NCBI GenBank assembly: GCA_040954595.2
Contig: CM082579.2
Location: 15,562,001 to 15,626,000, forward strand
Length of the DNA: 64,000 bases
Direction: 5' to 3'
DNA from: Balanoglossus misakiensis
Lineage: Eukaryota; Hemichordata
The notes under the pieces are model-generated. The model was not told where the DNA came from and ran no database searches. It saw only the letters and a program-made list of their open reading frames with translations. Positions 57,824 to 64,000 of the stretch are shown here, one piece after another. The stretch's first letter is position 1. Every line of letters starts with the position of its first letter. The translations under genes were made by a program, and so were the position numbers.

Positions 57824-59863
57824 AATTCCTCAATCGCCGGTCCAAATTGTATTCCACAGACTGTTGCGGCAGTTTCATTTTCTGACACGCCAGCCCCCGT
57901 AAGGAAACCATTTACGAACCAGCCTAAACGGGTACGTACGGCAAATGGTCCATCTCCATTACTGTTTATCACTTCCCATGGTTCAAACGCTTCAGGAACG
58001 TTACCACCGATGAGTAGGCCTATTTCCGCATCTATCTCAGGCAGGCGTACCTTACGCAAATAAGGATACTTGCCAATGTCATCTTGTGTAACGATGAGAT
58101 CTTTCGAAGCAGGAATTTTCTCTTGCGTATATGTAGCTGGAAGTTTGATGATGTAATGCTCATCAAGATCTGAAACTTCTAGACCCTTGATAACACGACT
58201 ATCAGCTGATTTACTTCCAGTGATAGTGTTCAGCATAATCTTTGTTTTCTTACCACCGACGTTCAGTTGTCGACGAAGTGTTTCCGTACAGAATACTGTG
58301 TCACTGCCGTTGTCAATAAAGGCGTACGTTTGTACACTAAGACCACTCGATCTACATTTGACCTTGACGGGAATAATCACGGGTTTATATGCACACTCTC
58401 CATTCCCCGCAGATCTACATGATGCGTCAATCATCCCCACATTCGTTAACACGGGTTTTCCAGACTGGTCTTTGGTTTTGTTGAAGTGCAACACGGTCGG
58501 ATGCAGCTTGCCACATTTTTCACAAGTCAGCTTGCTTGTACAGTCTTTCACCATATGTTTTCCATCTTTCAGGCAACCAAAACATAACCCTTTCGTTTTT
58601 ATGAGCCGTTTCTTGTCATCGTAAGCCTTGGAGGCAAACACTTGACAGTCTTGAAATTCATGTGTACTGTCTGCACAACACAAACACGGAGTAACAGTCT
58701 CTGTGCTGACTGTGTAGGCGTTGCGTCTTTGTGTACCACTAGTTGCTTTCTTGATGTTTTTTGCTCCCTTGTCATTGGATGGAATGCCGGCGAGGTTACC
58801 AAACACCTCTTGGGACATTATCTTGGCTTCCCTGTTGACAAATTCCACAAGATCTTTGAACTGCACTGATCGTTGTTGTACGATACTGTATGTTCTGCTG
58901 CGCCACCGGTCTCTCAACTTGAAAGGCAGTTTGTAAACCAACATTTGCAAGTTTTTGTAGTGGTTGAGCTCTCTCAGATGTGATTCACCTTTCATAGCAT
59001 TTTCACACTTGGTCAAGAAAAGAGCGAAATCTTTCAAAGCGGTCTTATCCTCGGATTTCAATTCCGGCCAATCTTCTGCTTGCTTGGTGTAGGCTCTGGC
59101 CGTCACGTATGGATTGCCGAACTCAGTTTCAAGCAATTTTCTGGCTCTTTCGTATCCTTCATTCGCTTCCATGTGAATGCAACTGCTCACTATTTCTCTC
59201 GGTTCACCACGTGTATACTGCTCCAAGTAATACAAACGATCATCAGGATCTTCAGTGTTAGATTCTATGCCATGCCGAAAGGCACGTATAAATGATTTAT
59301 ACTGCAATGGGTCCCCATCGAACACGGGTATCGATTGCGGCGGTAAAGCGGCACGCTTGTTATGCTCAAACAACAGTTTAGTAACTGTGGCTAGGTTATG
59401 ATCACTACAGGAACTGTGGCTGCTATTGCTACCTGTACACGAACCAAGGTCAGGACTGAATTTCGTCTGCTTGTTTACATCGGGTTTTCTTTTTTTCTGG
59501 ACTGCATACAATGCTGTCGACAGGACTATCAGACTTAGTAACGTTGGGACTATCACATGTGTGGAAACTACCCAAGTTGCTAGCACTTGAACTCTTCATC
59601 TTGATGTTGCCCCGAAATGCAGCGGGTGTCTTAAAGAGATCTTGTAGGTTGTATTCTTGTAAACTACTTTCATCTTCACCATTTTCAAAATGACGATACA
59701 CTTCGATTATTGCATTCTGTTCAGCAATTTCTGTTTTGATTTCCAACAATTGTTTTTGTTTGTTTATTTTGGATTGTTCTTCGTTTATTTTGAATTCAAA
59801 TTCGTCTAATTTCTGTTTTTCCTCCAAACCTGCCATACGAGTCATCAGTTCCGCCCGTTTCAC
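57824..59863 (-). pseudogene. gag: Second-family BEL/Pao Gag-protease, one frameshift
   Basis: The N-terminal frame starts at 59863 (MKRAELMTRMAG) and is a long charged coiled coil. A frame change near 59485, at a homopolymer (CTTTTTTTC on the plus strand), leads to the second frame, open to 57724. That frame has a DUF1759-type Gag domain (FDGDPLQYKSFIRAFRHGIE), zinc knuckles (CLCCADSTHEFQDC and CFGCLKDGKHMVKDC) and a DUF1758-type protease (FIDNGSDTVFC, D-N-G at the active site). It reads AIEEF and then runs out of frame at ~57823, where RT should begin but the A17 region follows. Confidence 0.85.
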
Positions 59864-59920
59864 TGCGGCTGCGATTATAGATGCCTTGCTATTAATACTA
59901 CTCAGTCTGATTTCAGGGTA

Positions 59921-60240
59921 CCTAATTTACATGCATTTGCATAAAATCATTTCAAATGAACAGCGCCCCCGTGCTTAAGTATGTGTCCGTTAGGATTTTT
60001 TCCCGAGGTACCGATAATCTCACTTTTCCAGCTTAATACTGCGTTAGAAGAATTATTCTCATCCCGAAACTGACGTATACCCGGTAAGTTGCTGTTTCTA
60101 TCATATTTCACGCCATTGTTAGTCCAAAGAATTAGGTTATACGCGTTTCGAGTGGTGTGCCCGTACGGACTTTCACGATTTTTCCGTGATTTTCAACACT
60201 GCCCCGCGTCTAAGTGCCGGTTTTTAAAAATCGAAAATTG
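59921..60240. other. Unassigned sequence between BEL remnant and LINE
   Basis: About 320 bp without a supported gene. The segment TTCAACACTGCCCCGCGTC (near 60193) resembles one near 63731, which hints at a short dispersed repeat. Confidence 0.5.
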
Positions 60241-60242
60241 AC

Positions 60243-60277
<35 letters not shown>

Positions 60278-61540
60278 TTATTTGTATAGCGTCAGTATCC
60301 ACAAAAAATGTGATCAATGACGCTTAAAGCAAAAGTACAATACAACAAATGGCTAAAAAACAGATTTAAAAAGTAAAGTTTTAACATTTGATTTAAAAAC
60401 AGATAAGTCTGGTGCCTGGCGAATGGTGAGTGGAAGATTATTCCAAAGAATTGGAGCAGCAACAGTAAAAGCACGATCACCATAACTCTTGGTGCGTGAT
60501 CGAACAGGGCAGAGTTTGAACTGATCAGCTGACCTTAAATTGCGACATGGAACATATAGATTAGTCATGCTAGAAAGATAGATTGGACCAAGTTTATGAA
60601 TGGATTTAAAAATGAGAACTAACATCTTAAAAACAATACGCTCTGTAACAGGTAGCCAGTGCAACTGATACAAAATTGGAGTGATGTGACAGGTGATTTT
60701 AGAACGAGTTACAATTCTAGCAGCAATATTCTGAACGCGTTGGATACGGTTGATTGAATACTTCGGGAGCCCCAAAAAAAGTGAATTACATGAATCAATT
60801 CGAGACGTAATGAATGCATGAACTAATTGCTCTGTAGCTGAATGAGATAAATATTTGCGGATAAGCGCAATGCGACGTAAATGAAAAGTGGCAGAGCGGC
60901 AGATCTGTCCAATATGTGGCTTCATTGTCAGACAAGAGTCAAGGATCACTCCAAGGCTCTTAGCCTGACAATGGACGGGAATCAGAGAATCGCCAACACG
61001 AATTTCTGAAATCCCTCTAGCAGACAGATCACCCAAAATACCAGAGAAAATAACAAATTCAGTCTTATCATCGTTTAAGCACAAGAAGTTTTTAGACATC
61101 CAAAACCTAACATCAGAAATACAAAGTTACAGATTTGAAACAGTTCTTGCTGCGTTGTCTTTACTAAAAGACATATAAAGTGAAGAGTCATCTGCATAAA
61201 AACTATAAAGACAACCATGACTTTGAACTAATTCACCTAATGGAGACGTGTACATATTGAAAAGTATGGGACCAAGAACTGATCCCTGTGGTACCCCAGT
61301 GTCGAGCGGATAAAAAGGTGATTGGGTGGAATTTACAAGTACATACTGACTACGATTGGAAAGGTATGACTTAAACCACATGAGAACAGTATCTGAGAGA
61401 CCGAAGCGGTCTCTTAAGCGATTGAGTAAAATGGTATGGTTCACAGTGTCAAATGCTGCGGAAAGATCGAGTAATACCAAGAAAACATCTCTTTTTTCAT
61501 CAAGAGCAAGCAAAATGTTGAGTTGATTATTGTTTTATCG
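60241..61540 (-). mobile_element. 5'-truncated L2/CR1-type LINE with (ATT)n tail
   Basis: A minus-strand non-LTR element. Its 3' end is an (ATT)n microsatellite (about 60243-60276 as AAT repeats on the plus strand) instead of poly-A, as is usual for the CR1/L2 group. It begins inside the RT domain, so endonuclease and ORF1 are gone. The 5' boundary near 61540 is approximate, and no clear target duplication is seen. Confidence 0.83.
60353..61540 (-). pseudogene. LINE reverse transcriptase C-terminal part, one stop
   Basis: One frame, interrupted by a TAA at 61127-61129 (probably from CAA). Upstream (61130-61540): VLLDLSAAFDTVNH, GVPQGSVLGPILF and the catalytic SFYADDSSLYM. Downstream (60353-61126): the thumb and C-terminal region with KSLGVILDS, LHWLPVTERIVFK, SYGDRAFTVAAPILWNNLP and a terminal FKSNVKTLLF. 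These blocks are typical of L2/CR1-group LINEs. It would copy its own RNA at a nicked target, but it lacks the endonuclease and is dead. Confidence 0.87.
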
Positions 61541-61795
61541 AAATTTGCGTATTTTTAGTCTGCTCAAGGTCCGGAAAAATTGCGAACGCCTGTTTACTGA
61601 ATGTGTGTATGTACCGTGTTCTAACATGGCGGCGGAAGGAATCCATACCCGGAAGTAGCGAATGCGCGACTGTGGCAAGCTATTTTAGATCATTATGTCC
61701 CGGTCCAATTTCGTAATTTTCTTGCTGAGAGCTCTGATTGGACATGATTTTTGGCGCAATGATGGGACAGTAGGTGTCCAGACGTCATCGTAGAC
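61541..61795. other. Unassigned interval with promoter-like motifs
   Basis: A run of motifs common in TATA-less animal promoters lies in 61622-61670: AACATGGCGGCGG (YY1-like), CCGGAAGT (ETS, 61649-61656) and AATGCGCGA (NRF1-like). ATTGG lies near 61737. The ATG in the first motif opens only nine codons. It may be a relic or true promoter of a gene outside the window, or part of a repeat. Confidence 0.35.
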
Positions 61796-62159
61796 CTTAA
61801 AGGGACAAAGTCTCTCTCTAGCTGCCTTTTTTCCATTAATTATATTTGATACAAGACATGAGATACAAGTTTGTTATTCTACATGTGGATATATAGTGAA
61901 TCAACGTTCAACCACACACAACTTCCATCCCTCTTATAGACAGGAGAGTGGAAAAACTCGCCAAAATGAATAATCGTTCTTTACCATTTATTCATTTTGG
62001 GCGAGTTTTTACTCTCATATCTTACAAGTGGGATGGAAGTTGTGTGTGGTCGAATGTAGATTTACTATATATCCACATGTACATTAACATAAACAGTGTC
62101 TTGTATCAAACATAATTAGTGGAAAAAGGGCAGCGAGAGAGAGACTTTGTCCCTTTAAG
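61796..62159. repeat. 364-bp imperfect palindrome flanked by TTAA
   Basis: The outer 17 bp (CTTAAAGGGACAAAGTC) match the complement of the other end perfectly, and inverted similarity runs through to a short centre near 61975, with blocks such as CCACACACAACTTCCATCC and CTCGCCAAAATGAAT. Both ends include TTAA, the target of piggyBac-type elements, but the palindrome itself makes this ambiguous. It is probably a foldback/MITE. Confidence 0.8.
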
Positions 62160-62865
62160 TAAGCGCGCCGGAGGGAAAGTTTCCCGGGCAGCATGATTCC
62201 TTGCTTGGCGTGCACTGTTGCAGCAGTGTCGTGTGTGTGTGGAAGCCGGAGCAAGTGTTTCTCAAATCTCTTGTTGAGAACTTCACCAATAATTATCGTA
62301 CGCCTTACAGTTTGTTTCTTTGTCTTTCAGGAGACAACGAAGAAAGAAGTGCGTCTGTGCTGATCGATCAGTGTTTTACTTTTAGTGAGTCTGCGTGTAG
62401 TGTGGTTGGTGGCCAGTTCCCACACTTTTTTGCATTCAGGAGTTTCCTTTATTAATCTTGCTTTCCTCAGTTGTTACCTTTCATATATTATATTGTATTT
62501 ATTTGACAATAAAAATTAAAAAGGTAAATTTCATTAACTGTTATTGTTTGAGTATTACTGAACAGGCATTTTCCAGTCTGTGTAGGAGTAGTCTGTGTGG
62601 TTTTAGTTTGACTGACAATTGTCTAGTCTGCACTGTGCAGAGTTTCTGTGAACTGATATTTAGTCTAGTCTTTGCAGGGTGTGTGTGTGTGTGAACTGGC
62701 ATTTGTCTGGGCTGTCTGTGCAGAGTGACAGTGAAAGGCTTTTGTCCAGTCTGGGCATAGTAACTGATTGGGCATTTATCAGTCTGTCTATGCAAGTCAT
62801 ATTTTTCTATAGTCATTTTCAGTCTTTTAACTGCAACATACTTTGTCTTTGTGAAGCTTTTCATA
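62160..62865. other. Unassigned sequence, no supported gene
   Basis: About 700 bp that is T- and GTGT-rich. Short open frames exist on both strands, but I recognise no family. An AATAAA occurs near 62508. Confidence 0.5.
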
Positions 62866-63265
62866 ATGGTGAGAAAGGGGTCGTTTGTGTTTTCCTCCAA
62901 GAGTAGAGATAGTTTGCTGGTTTTAAATAGACTGCTGAGGTCTATGGCAAATGCCACAGATGGAAGGAATAACATTCTAAACTCCATAAAGACCACTATA
63001 CATAACAAACTGTGAAAACACTAGAAGTGGTAAAAACACCAGTAGAAGTTATATTGACAGAGTAAGTGAAGATGATTCAATTCTAGAAATGATTATGAAT
63101 GAAGAAACGGTGGATACTTTTGAAACGTTTGACATACTAGAGATAGAAGAGGTAGAACAGGAATACCAATTACCTGAGGAAGATTTACAAGAGAGTACAA
63201 CAAATGCATATGAAAATGATACAAATAATTACAGTGATTATTCAGATATGGAGTTAGAAAACTAA
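62866..63265 (+). pseudogene. Candidate small acidic protein, two frames
   Basis: The first frame starts at ATG 62866-62868 and runs 49 codons (MVRKGSFVFSSK...) to TGA 63013-63015. The +1 frame is open from 62990 to TAA 63263-63265 and encodes a strongly acidic stretch (ILEMIMNEETVDTFETFD; ending NDTNNYSDYSDMELEN). A single frame change in 62990-63013 would give one protein of about 130 residues with a basic head and acidic tail. I do not recognise it. It may be a damaged gene, a transposon-borne frame, or chance. Confidence 0.22.
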
Positions 63266-64000
63266 ATGTAGAATTATAAGGCTGGCAATAATTTTATTGA
63301 TTGAAAAAATATACATAAAATTCTTAAATTAGAAATAATCAAAAAGAAAAAAAAATGTTTTTAAAAATTGCCAAATTACCAATCAATGTCAGAAAAAGGA
63401 GAGTTGGACCAGTGTAGTCTGTTGTAGTACACCATGATTTTATTGTCAGATACACCTCACAGTCACCACTATGCATACTATGTACATACTGTCTATGCAG
63501 ACCGCCACTTATCCGGGTTAATCTCTAAAACACATGAATATCCATTGTCAAAACCTAGGCTGTTATCGAGCATTGATTGTCTCATTACTCATCTGCAATG
63601 TTATGTTCAGTGTAAAGTCCCGGCAGACTGCCGGGGACTGTGATTTGATCAGCCGAGTTTCCGTGTTACGCAATCGAAACACCCTTACGGAGGTCCTATA
63701 CATATAGTATGTTGCTTGAGAGGTCACATTCAACACTGCCTCGCGTCAAAGTGCTTCACCGTAGGCAAACCAAACTTGGCACAGTTATAGCTAATACATA
63801 GACCATGTAAAAAACCGTATTTACGCTTCTGCTCAAGACCCTCTAATTTTTGTATCGCTTCTCAAAAATTAGCATTCACATTCATAACATCGTACGATCG
63901 AGTCACTGCCACATCGCCAGTATGCAGGGTTTCAAAATAATTTATTACAGCTGAAACGAGCGTCATAAAACGTAAGACAACATCATTTTAGACAATAATT
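63266..64000. other. Unassigned sequence at window end
   Basis: No supported gene. There is a small hairpin near 63616-63639 (AGTCCCGGCA and its near-complement around GAC), and the CACTGCC-CGCGTC motif near 63736 resembles 60198. Confidence 0.45.

Larger units (their letters stand above)
55706..59920 (-). mobile_element. Second BEL/Pao family: deletion derivative with 3' LTR only
   Basis: A minus-strand element of a different BEL/Pao family. The 3' LTR is 55706-56092 and the 3' untranslated region runs to ~56460. Coding remnants run from the integrase C-terminus (56461) to the Gag start (59863). The RT core and the integrase catalytic core are both absent, with clean protein-level junctions. 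No second copy of the LTR start (TGTAGTAACC) is visible to the right, so the 5' LTR is missing. The right boundary is approximate. Confidence 0.83.

Noticed and set aside
56790-59295. Plus-strand frames over the second BEL element
   Set aside because: They are antisense shadows of Gag, protease and RNase H frames with clear motifs.
62541-63008. 155-codon minus-strand frame
   Set aside because: It has low-complexity His/Thr-rich content from GT-rich DNA, no recognisable family, and competes with the acidic plus-strand frame.
63616-63639. Small GC hairpin resembling a terminator
   Set aside because: The setting is eukaryotic and no gene ends there; a single 10-bp imperfect stem is not meaningful alone.

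Overview
The window is a repeat-dominated piece of an animal genome. No bacterial features and no confident host gene are visible. The coding content is all retroelement: two BEL/Pao LTR families, a DIRS-superfamily tyrosine-recombinase retrotransposon, and two kinds of non-LTR LINE. This mix, with long-TIR elements and large tandem arrays, fits a marine invertebrate or basal deuterostome, but the species cannot be fixed from the sequence alone.

Layout. From about 665 to 55,705 the backbone is one macrosatellite with a unit of about 2.05 kb. Each unit has an AT-rich half made of three diverged copies of a ~330-bp module, a poly-C tract, and a GC-richer half made of ~81-bp subrepeats that alternate between two types. 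The array is split by insertions: the 5' end of a BEL/Pao element (1-664), a non-autonomous element with long inverted arms (1985-3371), a complete DIRS-type element (5348-10216), a 7.2-kb foreign tandem block (12379-19598), a long-TIR element that itself carries a decayed LINE (19852-23175), and a full-length BEL/Pao copy (41364-47842). The array ends at the LTR of a different BEL/Pao family (55706). That element is a deletion derivative lacking the RT and integrase cores.

Right flank (59.9-64 kb): a 5'-truncated L2/CR1-type LINE with an (ATT)n tail, a 364-bp near-perfect palindrome, a promoter-like motif cluster and a weak candidate small gene in two frames.

How the parts relate. The elements are parasites of the satellite, and their junctions record mechanism. 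The BEL copies have 5-bp target duplications. The DIRS element has none and joins at a TTTTGT core. Two BEL copies sit at the same base of two different satellite units, which suggests a BEL-bearing unit was itself duplicated. The most unexpected signal is in the 7.2-kb block. It carries 14 perfect nuclear-receptor DR1 motifs (eight within DR4-DR1 triads), plus six ATTGG/ATGGCGGCCAT pairs at a fixed 14-nt offset. The satellite units vary in length mostly by multiples of 81 bp, as unequal exchange within the subrepeats would produce.
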